DNA of 23,585 nucleotides from a virus. Shown here in pieces: positions 7,201 through 14,771 of the stretch (position 1 is the first letter of the stretch; every line of letters begins with the position of its first letter). The notes under the pieces were generated by a model that was not told the DNA's origin, did not search any database, and saw nothing but the letters and a program-made list of their open reading frames with translations. The position numbers and the translations under genes are program-made. The stretch spans positions 1-23,585 of the IMG/VR virus record IMGVR_UViG_3300034092_002928, one strand, 5' to 3'.

Positions 7201-9553
7201 AGTGGATGGTAAAGGATGGGTTTTTGATGTAACAAAAAGTATATCACCTCCATCAAACCCATTTAACTTCCCAACATCTGGTTTTACTAATTTTGATCAA
7301 CAAAAAGTTTTAATTTTACAAAGAGGTGTTGACCCATATTCACCTAAGTTACCAAATAGATATGGTATTGGCCAAATTATGGGCCATAGTAATCCTGATG
7401 CTGTGGTTATTACAGGTATGACAAGAATGAATATTCCAATTCAAAAACTAACAGGTTCTACAACCTCAGTTCAAAAACACAACAATCAAAACAACATCTA
7501 TTCTACATCATATTTTTATACACCAGGTATTACAAGTTCACCTTTATTCCCTAATGCTTCAACAACACCTGGATTGCAATTTTCATCGTACACAACAAGT
7601 AATGTTGGATATTATGGGGCTTTAGATTCTAGCTTTACACCACTTTCAAATAAAATAACAACAAACGTTGGACAACAATATTACAGTAATGGTACTATTA
7701 CATTTGAAGGTACTTCAACCAATTATGGTGTTAGTTCTTTTAGTTGGGGTAATACTAACGGTGTTAAATCAGTACCAAATAATTTATATTTTCAAACTGG
7801 AGGATATACTGAATCTGAAGATTTATCAGGTGCCGCCTATATATTTAGAGGGGGGTTTTCAAGCTTTCTTGCTAGTGGTGAATTTAGATTTTTTTTAGAA
7901 CCAAATAGTCCTTTTACACTATACTTCAGTCCAATATTATATCCGTCTTTAACTGGAACCACTCAACTTAGTATTTCAGAATCTTCTAAAGTGATTATGA
8001 GAACTGATAGATTACCGTCATCTGATTTTATTGATAATGAGGATAATTTAAATGGTAGTGTTAGTTTGTTACAACAAAATCTTGGATTTGCGATATACAA
8101 TATTGATGAGGGTTTAGAAACTTTTGTTTCACCTGGATTTTCAACAGGTGCAGAACAGACAACTGCGGATATTGGAGGACAAATTGCGGAAGGAAATGTT
8201 TTAAGAACTTTAAATACGTGTGAGAACATGGTTGGACTTAATTGTTATAGTGGTAATGGTGTTAATTTTGGTGTAAAATCGGGATGTCAGGCTTCAGATA
8301 GTGTGGAAAATGGTTGTTATGTTCTGATGACAAAACCATTAATTAGTTTAAGTAATGATTTAAAGGCATTTGCTGAATGGGGGTATAGGTTTAGATTTTT
8401 TTATGGTCTATGTAGAGGAGTATTGGCTCAAACGTTTACAAATAATTGGGTGAATGGTTCTTTATATACATTCCCTATTCAAGTAGATACGTTTTTTGGT
8501 CCCGACAATAAACCATTATATCCTGAGTTTGCAAGACAACTTGCTTATTTTGATCGTGATACAAGTAATTTCTACTATAGAAGTTCACCATACCTATTAA
8601 CTTCATCACCAACAACCACAAGATTTATTGGCAGTCCTACAGGAGATTTAATAAAACCTGTAAACCAACGAAATTTATTATTCCCAACAACAATTGTTAA
8701 TTTAGGGATTAAAGATGATTTTTATCAAGAAATAATATTTGACCCGTCGGCTAAGGCATATATAATGAAAAGTTTACAACCAACAAGTTATTCAGACACA
8801 TCTGATTTAGTTAATTTGTTTGTTATTAGTAGGATAACTGATAGTGGGTTTTTGTCTAACATATTATCAGGATTAAATGGTAGTTTAAATAAATTATTTA
8901 CAAGGAGTGAATTAAGAATTGATGGTGATTTAGCTCAAAGTATGTCAATTAATTCAGAATATGGTGTTATACCATTTTCACCTGAATATTATAGTGTTTA
9001 TGGTGCGACTACTGACCCTGTCGTTATTTTAGGGTCTTTAGATAACCCGACAATGGGAATTTTCTTTTCATCTACCACAGTAGATTTACAAAATAAAGAT
9101 TTTTTAACTCCAGGTATAATTGATTTTAGACCATCAAATGAGGCAAACGCAATAACTTATCCATATGGAATTAAGTCTCAATATGTCCCATTTTATCAAT
9201 GGCAACTAAACCAAGGAAGCTCTACTTCAATATTTGGGAGTGAAAAAAATAATTGGAAGACAAATGAAAGTTCAAATATAAATAATTCTGGAATTTTTAA
9301 ATACAGGTATCAATCTTTAAGTAGAAGAAACACTGGTTATCCGAGTTATTTTAGCGGACCTAATGTTGCTCTTGGTGACATATATCAAAGAGGATATATT
9401 TTTAATGTCAACTCAAGTGGTCAATATTCATATGACGCTTCACCATATACACCTATTTTCTTAGTTGGAGCCCCAAACCATTTTTACTTTGGATTAATAA
9501 ATGGTGAAACTGCGTTAGATAAATTTAAAACAAAATACTCTATTGATGAATAA
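4271..9553 (+). CDS. Very large tail/baseplate-region protein with central hydrophobic helices
   Basis: A 1,760-residue protein not recognised as a named family. Residues about 48-170 look like a carboxypeptidase-regulatory-like beta sandwich (GRVTANNGFGLPNARVSI … NESGDYMIMGVPQG), a fold often used as a spacer in virion proteins. Residues about 512-608 form a strongly hydrophobic block, probably three or four membrane-type helices (for example FDLLYFIFAILFQVIQIIG and WAALGVAILVLGLKI), followed by a Cys cluster, DCQACECD, at about 627-635. The remaining roughly 1,100 residues are Ser/Thr/Asn/Tyr-rich and probably beta-structured. ATG at 4271 is used; a TTG lies one codon earlier. It overlaps the next gene by 8 bases. 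Position between gp6-like and gp7-like genes suggests a baseplate-attached protein. The hydrophobic block hints at membrane contact during DNA entry, which is inference. Confidence 0.8.
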   Translation: MGQSYRIRTELGISKTINIQLDQEFEFLEILSLKLQQEDIYTKSCAEYGVVVGRVTANNGFGLPNARVSIFIPIESVDESNPIISSIYPYKSPNDKNEDGYRYNLLPYEQSYSAHAATGTLPTRLDVLTGSTAIEIYDKYYKFTVKTNESGDYMIMGVPQGNRTLVMDVDLSDIGEFSLTPQDLIRMGLASEAQVAGNRFRTSTDLTSLPQIINIVKDLEVSPLWGDPELCDIAVNRVDFDLRDEANIDIQPTSTFMGSIYSTADNFRIKKNGKPRDNMGNLCSLTSGPGQIIAIRQTIFQDSIGNPVLESYQLEQSGNIIDGNGVWLTELPMNLDYYITNEFGEKVLSNDPTLGIPTKAKYRFKIKWQQPATLTEQVRRPYYLVPNVKEYGWSNIDSDPNIDPKPNVNPPPNQLKSSYYFGLDWSGYTNGFSTTTSPSKPISDYTNRLNEVIDCEDTFYEFQYNRVYTVSGLIDEFKNGGRGRFIGIKEIDSQECDSSVNKFPVNEGFRNFDLLYFIFAILFQVIQIIGTPLLIVYHFVAFLWNNFAVPIIGLLATIAFKNSVQEGALAIAMGIAATGSFGATLVAIGPFIIKAVLWAALGVAILVLGLKIKSYKFGRFNLPMITYPDCQACECDPETTAPGSEDGTSESIPSEGLITQLSNNISYYESIETGFLKVGFSDTNAQINAIMYSQAVSGIGGYNNNPQLFKLPQSQVTTVENGGKYYAYSITLPPGERVNIYNTRKKYFDDVNKIKVTFNYPSNGGYDVPQYHYDNTLTVLSTQDLQPGTLLSFVNPSRTTDKNYLWTGSTTIGGVTLNGINGVIKNEPFVARTYWATTQTTESFTDYSIPSGDSQCFLSLTLDIQTSGTTTYLDCVGVKYTTTATTIGPHVISNSNGIDISSIGGSATYNNANIIKGQSCQRYIYPSDIEYYQVLTAITITTSVVAGVTYYSLPNLGSGPSFWQELNLPNMGYLLTEVDGKGWVFDVTKSISPPSNPFNFPTSGFTNFDQQKVLILQRGVDPYSPKLPNRYGIGQIMGHSNPDAVVITGMTRMNIPIQKLTGSTTSVQKHNNQNNIYSTSYFYTPGITSSPLFPNASTTPGLQFSSYTTSNVGYYGALDSSFTPLSNKITTNVGQQYYSNGTITFEGTSTNYGVSSFSWGNTNGVKSVPNNLYFQTGGYTESEDLSGAAYIFRGGFSSFLASGEFRFFLEPNSPFTLYFSPILYPSLTGTTQLSISESSKVIMRTDRLPSSDFIDNEDNLNGSVSLLQQNLGFAIYNIDEGLETFVSPGFSTGAEQTTADIGGQIAEGNVLRTLNTCENMVGLNCYSGNGVNFGVKSGCQASDSVENGCYVLMTKPLISLSNDLKAFAEWGYRFRFFYGLCRGVLAQTFTNNWVNGSLYTFPIQVDTFFGPDNKPLYPEFARQLAYFDRDTSNFYYRSSPYLLTSSPTTTRFIGSPTGDLIKPVNQRNLLFPTTIVNLGIKDDFYQEIIFDPSAKAYIMKSLQPTSYSDTSDLVNLFVISRITDSGFLSNILSGLNGSLNKLFTRSELRIDGDLAQSMSINSEYGVIPFSPEYYSVYGATTDPVVILGSLDNPTMGIFFSSTTVDLQNKDFLTPGIIDFRPSNEANAITYPYGIKSQYVPFYQWQLNQGSSTSIFGSEKNNWKTNESSNINNSGIFKYRYQSLSRRNTGYPSYFSGPNVALGDIYQRGYIFNVNSSGQYSYDASPYTPIFLVGAPNHFYFGLINGETALDKFKTKYSIDE

Positions 9554-11240
9554 GTATACAATAATACCAAGTAGTCAACAATATAAGTCTGCACCATTTG
9601 TTGACCAAGAAATATCTTTATCTTTAGAAGAACAAAGTCAACAAATTACTGAGTATGATAGAAGTCAAAGTATTAGTCTTGCTCAAATTTACGATAATGA
9701 AAGACAAAGTTGTACAATCTTTAGACCAACATTTAAAGTTAATTATTTGTATGCAAACACTTATGTTGGTACAACAAATTATGTGCCTTTCTTAAATAAA
9801 TTATACTATGTTAATCCAGAACAATCTATTGTTAATAACATATGGAAAGGGTTTCCACAATATTATGAATTTGATTTTTATAGACCTGACGTGACCGACC
9901 AACATATTAGGTATCAATCAAAAAGTGCTTACACCTATAATTGGACATATTATGTTAGTTATGCTTATCAAAACAATTATAGTAAACAATTATTGTATGA
10001 TTTAGATGGAACTAGTTTAACTTGGATAGCATCACAAGGAATTCCATTTTTTATTCAAAACTCTGTTCAAAATGGAAATAATGTAATATCATTTCAATGT
10101 ATATCTCCACACGGATTAAGTGTTGGTGAATATGTTGAATTATCTTTTAATTATAATAATATAAATTTATTTCAAGTGTATTCGTTAGGTAACGGATTAC
10201 TTGGTAGTGACACGCATATATTCAATATATATAATGTTGGTTATACGGGGGCGACATTTGCAAATAAAGTAACTGGCACGTTTAGAAGAGTTATTAATTC
10301 TGACAATATTGAAGAAACTAAATCAAAATATTACGTTAGAGAACATAAAATTATAACCAATCTTGATGATTGTGTAATGACCAAAAACGGATTTGAAAAA
10401 AATGTTTTTAACGAAGAAAGAAAGTTTGAATATAGTTCAATTACTCCAAATAAAGTTTCAAGAGTTTCTCAAAAGACCAGTAGTAATTCATATAATATCA
10501 CAGTAAAATATGATTTAGATTTAAATAATATTTTGGATAACCAAAAACGTCCTGTTAGTGAATTATTTTTAACAATAATAAATAAAGGATATACAGGATA
10601 CTTTAACAAACCTACTAATGGTGTTGGATTAAAACAAGGTTGGGAATTCAATTTAACTAAGAGTTCTAATTTTTGGTGGGATGACACTAATTTGGGTTCA
10701 AATACAAATATCTTAACATCAGGATATACATTAACTAGTGGTGCAACTAAAACATTTTATTACAATCAAAATTTAATGTCAGGGGATACCATTGATGGTG
10801 ATTTCTGTGAATGGAATGATTATGAACAATTGGAAAGAGTTGTTTCACCTTATTATCATAAATTAAAATATAATCAAGATGTGTTTCAAACAACACAAAC
10901 TCCTACCACAAACGCACCAGGATTTTATTATGAACCACATACTCCAATGACAATTAGAGTATTTTCTGACTATGTTGAAACAGGTGACCTACAATTTATT
11001 GATGGTATACCAAGTTATGCGTATTTTTCAAATTCAGACCAAGAATTTAGGTGGAGAGATTTATATGGTTATGGGTTTATTGATAATTTAGATAGAGGTG
11101 TTGATTATCCTTTTTTAAATTTTGCGCAATATCCATTTAAAAATGTCCAATTCAGGTTAATACCTGAGGGAATAAACTACAACTCTGAATTATTTGGAGT
11201 TTCTTTCTCTGTTAAACCTTTGATAGATGGATGTGAATAA
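9546..11240 (+). CDS. Uncharacterised structural protein of the baseplate operon
   Basis: A 564-residue protein, rich in Tyr, Asn and Phe, with no family I can name. Residues about 184-250 hold a compact beta-type segment (SPHGLSVGEYVEL … GYTGATF … GTFRRVIN) of the sort seen in virion proteins. No signal peptide or membrane segment is seen. It overlaps the preceding 1,761-codon gene by 8 bases and the following gene by 14 bases, so the three are probably translated as a coupled set and may form one assembly. The ATG at 9546 is used; a TTG one codon earlier is possible. A virion role is inferred only from its composition and neighbours. Confidence 0.7.
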   Translation: MNKYTIIPSSQQYKSAPFVDQEISLSLEEQSQQITEYDRSQSISLAQIYDNERQSCTIFRPTFKVNYLYANTYVGTTNYVPFLNKLYYVNPEQSIVNNIWKGFPQYYEFDFYRPDVTDQHIRYQSKSAYTYNWTYYVSYAYQNNYSKQLLYDLDGTSLTWIASQGIPFFIQNSVQNGNNVISFQCISPHGLSVGEYVELSFNYNNINLFQVYSLGNGLLGSDTHIFNIYNVGYTGATFANKVTGTFRRVINSDNIEETKSKYYVREHKIITNLDDCVMTKNGFEKNVFNEERKFEYSSITPNKVSRVSQKTSSNSYNITVKYDLDLNNILDNQKRPVSELFLTIINKGYTGYFNKPTNGVGLKQGWEFNLTKSSNFWWDDTNLGSNTNILTSGYTLTSGATKTFYYNQNLMSGDTIDGDFCEWNDYEQLERVVSPYYHKLKYNQDVFQTTQTPTTNAPGFYYEPHTPMTIRVFSDYVETGDLQFIDGIPSYAYFSNSDQEFRWRDLYGYGFIDNLDRGVDYPFLNFAQYPFKNVQFRLIPEGINYNSELFGVSFSVKPLIDGCE

Positions 11241-12069
11241 AATACAAATAACTCAAGATGGGTTAATTAACAAAGAGTTAGTTATTCCAATCCAATTAAC
11301 GTGGGACTACTTAGGTTTAGACCAAAGTATTGACGAATACGAGGCAAATATAATTAAAGAAGTTACTGGTACATATGGTGACTTTGAGGTTACAAGATTT
11401 GCTCACGCACCTATTGCGATTTCAGATCCATATTCTAATAACGATTTTGAAATTACGGACATTCAATATGAATTTAATTTCTTTTCAGGTGGTTCGTTAA
11501 GTGCATCTACGAGTTGGAGAAACAATTACATTTCAGAAGGTTTTACTCCACAAGAAATATATTATTACACAAACAATTTTACTAATTCGTTTTTTAAATT
11601 GGACTTATATGATAATGTTGATGAAAAACGTCAAACAAATTATATAACAATTATAATCCCAACCCAACAAGGGTTAACTATGGATGCAATAATGCAAAGG
11701 ACACCAGTTAAAATTAAAAAACCATATTTTGTTTTAGATTATGTTGGAGATAAAGAAGGATTTTTTATTTATTGGTTAAAGAAAAGAAACTTTTTGAACG
11801 TAAGAACTTTTTTTATGACTGCAAAATTTTATGATGCAAAAAATGGGTATTTTACCAAAATGATGAACATGCCACAATCATCAATTGTTGGTGATAAGTT
11901 TACTTTTGATAGTTCGCAATATTTCTATTATAGGCTCGAATTAGATTATGAAAAACAAAATTACCAAGTGTTTAACATGAATCCAACACAAACGTTATAT
12001 AGTAATTTGGGTGGTAGAGCGGGAGCAACAATACCCATAAAATGGTACGAATATGTTAATCCAAGATAA
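11227..12069 (+). CDS. Uncharacterised structural protein of the baseplate operon
   Basis: A 280-residue protein with no recognised domain. It starts with an acidic, mixed alpha/beta region and continues with aromatic-rich beta-type segments (residues about 170-280, including FFIYWLKKRNFLNVRTFF and a YFYYRLELDYEKQNYQVF stretch). No signal peptide or transmembrane helix is obvious. It begins inside the 3' end of the previous gene and its stop codon overlaps the next start (TAATG), typical of tightly coupled phage structural genes. A baseplate or tail-fibre-connector role is inferred from context only. Confidence 0.68.
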   Translation: MDVNKIQITQDGLINKELVIPIQLTWDYLGLDQSIDEYEANIIKEVTGTYGDFEVTRFAHAPIAISDPYSNNDFEITDIQYEFNFFSGGSLSASTSWRNNYISEGFTPQEIYYYTNNFTNSFFKLDLYDNVDEKRQTNYITIIIPTQQGLTMDAIMQRTPVKIKKPYFVLDYVGDKEGFFIYWLKKRNFLNVRTFFMTAKFYDAKNGYFTKMMNMPQSSIVGDKFTFDSSQYFYYRLELDYEKQNYQVFNMNPTQTLYSNLGGRAGATIPIKWYEYVNPR

Positions 12070-13178
12070 TGGAAGATTTTTATAAAATAATTGTATCACC
12101 AGAAACAATACTTGGGGATTTATTTTTGGTAAACCTAAGTGGGCAGAATGTTAATAATACTTACACAGGTGAAACTGTTGGGGTGTATTCTGCCATGACA
12201 CAAGTCGTTAGTTCGGGACCAAATGGTAGTTCGTTATTAACTGGATTAACAGTTCCAATCTTAATTAGACAAACCGCAGTTGATGTTGGATATTATAGTC
12301 CATTTGACGGGGCGGTTCTACAAAAAGATGTCGTAGCCAATTTTATATTTTCATCAACAACTGAGAACCCATATGTTTATAACATTTACAACACCTCAAG
12401 TGAGTTTCAAAAATTCCTTGATTTGTCGTCATATAGAGTGGATTGGGGAGACGGGTCTCCAAAACAAACAATAACTACCTATACACCAAATTCATTAAGT
12501 CATAGTTACCCAACTGCAAATACACAATATAATATTTCGTTAGAACAAACAAATCCATGGGGTATAACTAGAGTAACTAAAACGATTACAACACCATATT
12601 CAAATGTTATTATAAATAATCCTAATGGTGAGGCGTTTTTTATTCCTGCAGGTGGTAATTGGGTGGGAACTCCTGTTAGTTATGATTACATATTTTCAGG
12701 TGACGCAGTAAATGAAGTATCTGCACAAACATCAATTAACTATGTTAGTATACCATATACTGTTTCAGGATTAACTAAATCAAGTATAACTGATTTGGCA
12801 TTATACGGTTCCGTAAAATATATGGTAAACACACCTGTTATTAAAAATGGCCAAATATGGGGGGCAATAACAGATATGAATCCTGTTTTTACTGCATATA
12901 CTATTAATGATGTAAATTATTACGACTATTCTGATGGAACAACAATATTTTTTGAACCATCTTCAGGATTTACTGAAAATAATTTAACTCAAACACCAAT
13001 AACAAAAGACGAGGTTTTACTTAAAGTTATTGACCAGGCACAGATACAAACCAATCTCTTTATTGAGAGAGGAAAGAATTCAGCATATGAAAGAATTCAA
13101 AGAATGGGAGAGGTTGATAATCTTGGAGACATGATTAACTACGGATATGGATTCTATCGGGTGGTTAAAAAGAATTAA
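12069..13178 (+). CDS. Virion protein with a PKD domain
   Basis: A 369-residue protein. Residues about 121-175 contain a PKD-type beta-sandwich signature: YRVDWGDGSP, then LSHSYPTANTQYNISL and an NPWG turn. PKD domains are protein- or sugar-binding modules found in surface and virion proteins. The N-terminal part (IIVSPETILGDLFLVN) and the C-terminal helix-containing part (TKDEVLLKVIDQAQIQTNLF … ERIQRMGEVDNLGDMINYGYGFY) are not recognised; the latter looks like an attachment or oligomerisation segment. The start overlaps the previous stop by one base (TAATG). An HNH endonuclease gene follows after 32 bases. A baseplate or tail-tip role is inferred from position. Confidence 0.75.
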   Translation: MEDFYKIIVSPETILGDLFLVNLSGQNVNNTYTGETVGVYSAMTQVVSSGPNGSSLLTGLTVPILIRQTAVDVGYYSPFDGAVLQKDVVANFIFSSTTENPYVYNIYNTSSEFQKFLDLSSYRVDWGDGSPKQTITTYTPNSLSHSYPTANTQYNISLEQTNPWGITRVTKTITTPYSNVIINNPNGEAFFIPAGGNWVGTPVSYDYIFSGDAVNEVSAQTSINYVSIPYTVSGLTKSSITDLALYGSVKYMVNTPVIKNGQIWGAITDMNPVFTAYTINDVNYYDYSDGTTIFFEPSSGFTENNLTQTPITKDEVLLKVIDQAQIQTNLFIERGKNSAYERIQRMGEVDNLGDMINYGYGFYRVVKKN

Positions 13179-13182
13179 AAAT

Positions 13183-13197
13183 AAAAAAAGTAATAAA
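13183..13197 (+). repeat. 15-base direct repeat, left copy, beside the HNH gene
   Basis: AAAAAAAGTAATAAA lies in the 32-base gap before the HNH gene and recurs exactly at 13826-13840, near that gene's 3' end. The spacing is 643 bases. The sequence is A-rich, so coincidence cannot be excluded. Confidence 0.45.
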
Positions 13198-13198
13198 G

Positions 13199-13206
13199 TA
13201 TTTATA
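13199..13206 (+). promoter_or_regulatory. TATTTATA motif before the HNH gene
   Basis: TATTTATA, then GAAT and ATG at 13211. If the second Met (13217) is the true start, the spacing is 10 bases. It is one of four exact copies found shortly upstream of genes in this window. Confidence 0.25.
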
Positions 13207-13210
13207 GAAT

Positions 13211-13855
13211 ATGGAAATGAAAGTTTGTAAGAAATGTTTAATTGAAAAACCGTTAAATGAGTTTTACATTAAAAGAACAGAATGTATTGTATGCGCTAAA
13301 GAATATCGCAAACTATCATATAAAAAAAACCCTGATAGACAAAAAGAACGAAGTAAGTTAAGAAACTTAAATGACCCTAACTATGCCAAGAATTATCAAA
13401 AAAATAATAGAGAAAAAGTAAATAATACTGCTAAAAAATGGAGGGATGAAAACCCTGATAAATCTGTAGAGTGTGTTCTTAGATGGAGAAGTAATCATAA
13501 AAAAAAATACAATCAATACCAAAAATTATATCGAACCAATAATGATTTAGTTAAATTAAGTTCTAATATTAGGAATAGAATTAATAAATATTTAAAAATT
13601 AATAGAGTAAGTAAAAAAAATACAACTTTTGAAATTGTTGGGTGTTCTCCACAATTCCTTAAGGGATATTTAGAAAACCAATTTGTTGATGGTATGACTT
13701 GGGAGAATAGGGGTGAATGGCATATTGACCACATAATCCCATTATCTTCTACAAAAACAGAAGAGGAATTTTACAAATTGTGTCATTATACAAATCTTCA
13801 ACCACTATGGGCGGAAGAAAATATGAAAAAAAGTAATAAACTAATTTTAAACTAA
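13211..13855 (+). CDS. HNH homing-type endonuclease
   Basis: A 214-residue nuclease. The N-terminus holds a zinc-ribbon-like pair, C6-x2-C9 and C25-x2-C28 (VCKKC … CIVCAKEYRK), followed by a long basic helical region (residues about 30-135) that probably contacts DNA. The HNH core is at 170-210: EWHIDHIIPLS with D173 and H174, then NLQPLW (N195) and NMKKSNK (N204, K210). The key residues appear intact. It stands alone between structural genes and looks like a mobile endonuclease rather than a packaging HNH protein, because no terminase genes are nearby. An ATG at 13217 is an alternative start. It contributes nothing obvious to the virion, and the flanking genes would be close neighbours without it. 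Confidence 0.9.
   Translation: MEMKVCKKCLIEKPLNEFYIKRTECIVCAKEYRKLSYKKNPDRQKERSKLRNLNDPNYAKNYQKNNREKVNNTAKKWRDENPDKSVECVLRWRSNHKKKYNQYQKLYRTNNDLVKLSSNIRNRINKYLKINRVSKKNTTFEIVGCSPQFLKGYLENQFVDGMTWENRGEWHIDHIIPLSSTKTEEEFYKLCHYTNLQPLWAEENMKKSNKLILN
13826..13840 (+). repeat. 15-base direct repeat, right copy, in the HNH gene 3' end
   Basis: AAAAAAAGTAATAAA, identical to 13183-13197. Here it codes for part of the KKSNK end of the HNH motif, so it may be constrained by protein sequence rather than being an insertion scar. Confidence 0.45.
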
Positions 13856-13862
13856 AAAAAAT

Positions 13863-14771
13863 ATGGCGATCGGTTCGTACGGTACTATAAGGCCGAGTGA
13901 TGTCTCACCTGAAGATGTCCAAATCATACTCAATTATACACCATCAAGAGATGTTACAGATAACTTTATCTTAACAGAACTTGACGCACAAACATTATTA
14001 AAACCATATTTCAATAATACGGAGACAGGCGGAAACGCAAATGTTGAGGTTTTAGGTGGATTATATAACTTAACATTACCTGCAGAACAATTTAATGCGC
14101 TTGGGATTTACACTTTATACTTAAGACCTGCTCAAATTAGAACCAGAATTACAGATTGTGGTGTATTAAGTGCATTACCAAACGTTAAGGGTATCATCAT
14201 TGATATTTCAAACGTACCAGTACAATTTCAAAATAAATTTGTACCACAAGGATTGGTTGGATTTAGAATTGAATATTTAAATGCCGACGGGTCAAAAATA
14301 CCTAATTTCTTTAGAGTTGTTACTTCATCATTCTTCTGTGAACCAGTTGTTACGAATGAAATTAATACAACCCAAAAATCTATAAGATATAGATATGTTG
14401 ATGGTAGTTCAAATTTAATATTTTTAACACTATCACCATCATCATCACCAACAAACAAGCCAAATGCAACACCGTTTATTGGCCAACCAAACCAAAATAT
14501 CATAATTAGTAATACTTTTTTTAATCCTGTTACATTAGAGGTTGAGATGGTTGAGTATGATATTTCGTCTCTTGCAATTGCTCTTTACGGTAATCAAACC
14601 AAATCTATTGATGACGGTATCTATACAATTTACGATTCTGAAAATAACATTTACAGACAATACAACTTGTATGAAATTAGAGACCAATTTAACGCATTAC
14701 TTTATGAGGTTAGACAAAGTAGAGGAAATAATATTGATTTTAGTAAAAACTTTACAACAATAACAACTTAA
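13863..14771 (+). CDS. Uncharacterised structural protein upstream of the gp7-like gene
   Basis: A 302-residue protein with no family I can name. The sequence is mostly beta-type, with a Ser/Pro/Thr-rich low-complexity stretch at about residues 196-208 (LSPSSSPTNKPNATP), a likely flexible linker between an N-terminal domain and a C-terminal part. The end has a helical YNLYEIRDQFNALLYEVRQS segment, possibly for docking onto another wedge protein. No signal peptide or membrane helix is seen. It starts 7 bases after the HNH stop and its own stop overlaps the gp7-like start by one base (TAATG), so it is probably co-translated with the gp7-like protein. A baseplate wedge role is inferred from that coupling. 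Confidence 0.72.
   Translation: MAIGSYGTIRPSDVSPEDVQIILNYTPSRDVTDNFILTELDAQTLLKPYFNNTETGGNANVEVLGGLYNLTLPAEQFNALGIYTLYLRPAQIRTRITDCGVLSALPNVKGIIIDISNVPVQFQNKFVPQGLVGFRIEYLNADGSKIPNFFRVVTSSFFCEPVVTNEINTTQKSIRYRYVDGSSNLIFLTLSPSSSPTNKPNATPFIGQPNQNIIISNTFFNPVTLEVEMVEYDISSLAIALYGNQTKSIDDGIYTIYDSENNIYRQYNLYEIRDQFNALLYEVRQSRGNNIDFSKNFTTITT

Noticed and set aside
14228-14503. A 91-codon open frame on the - strand, and other minus-strand frames at 1063-1302, 1336-1608, 1950-2258, 7963-8229, 10469-10687, 13513-13734 and 19990-20277.
   Set aside because: All lie opposite well-supported + strand genes and their translations show no recognisable domain. No evidence for any minus-strand gene was found.
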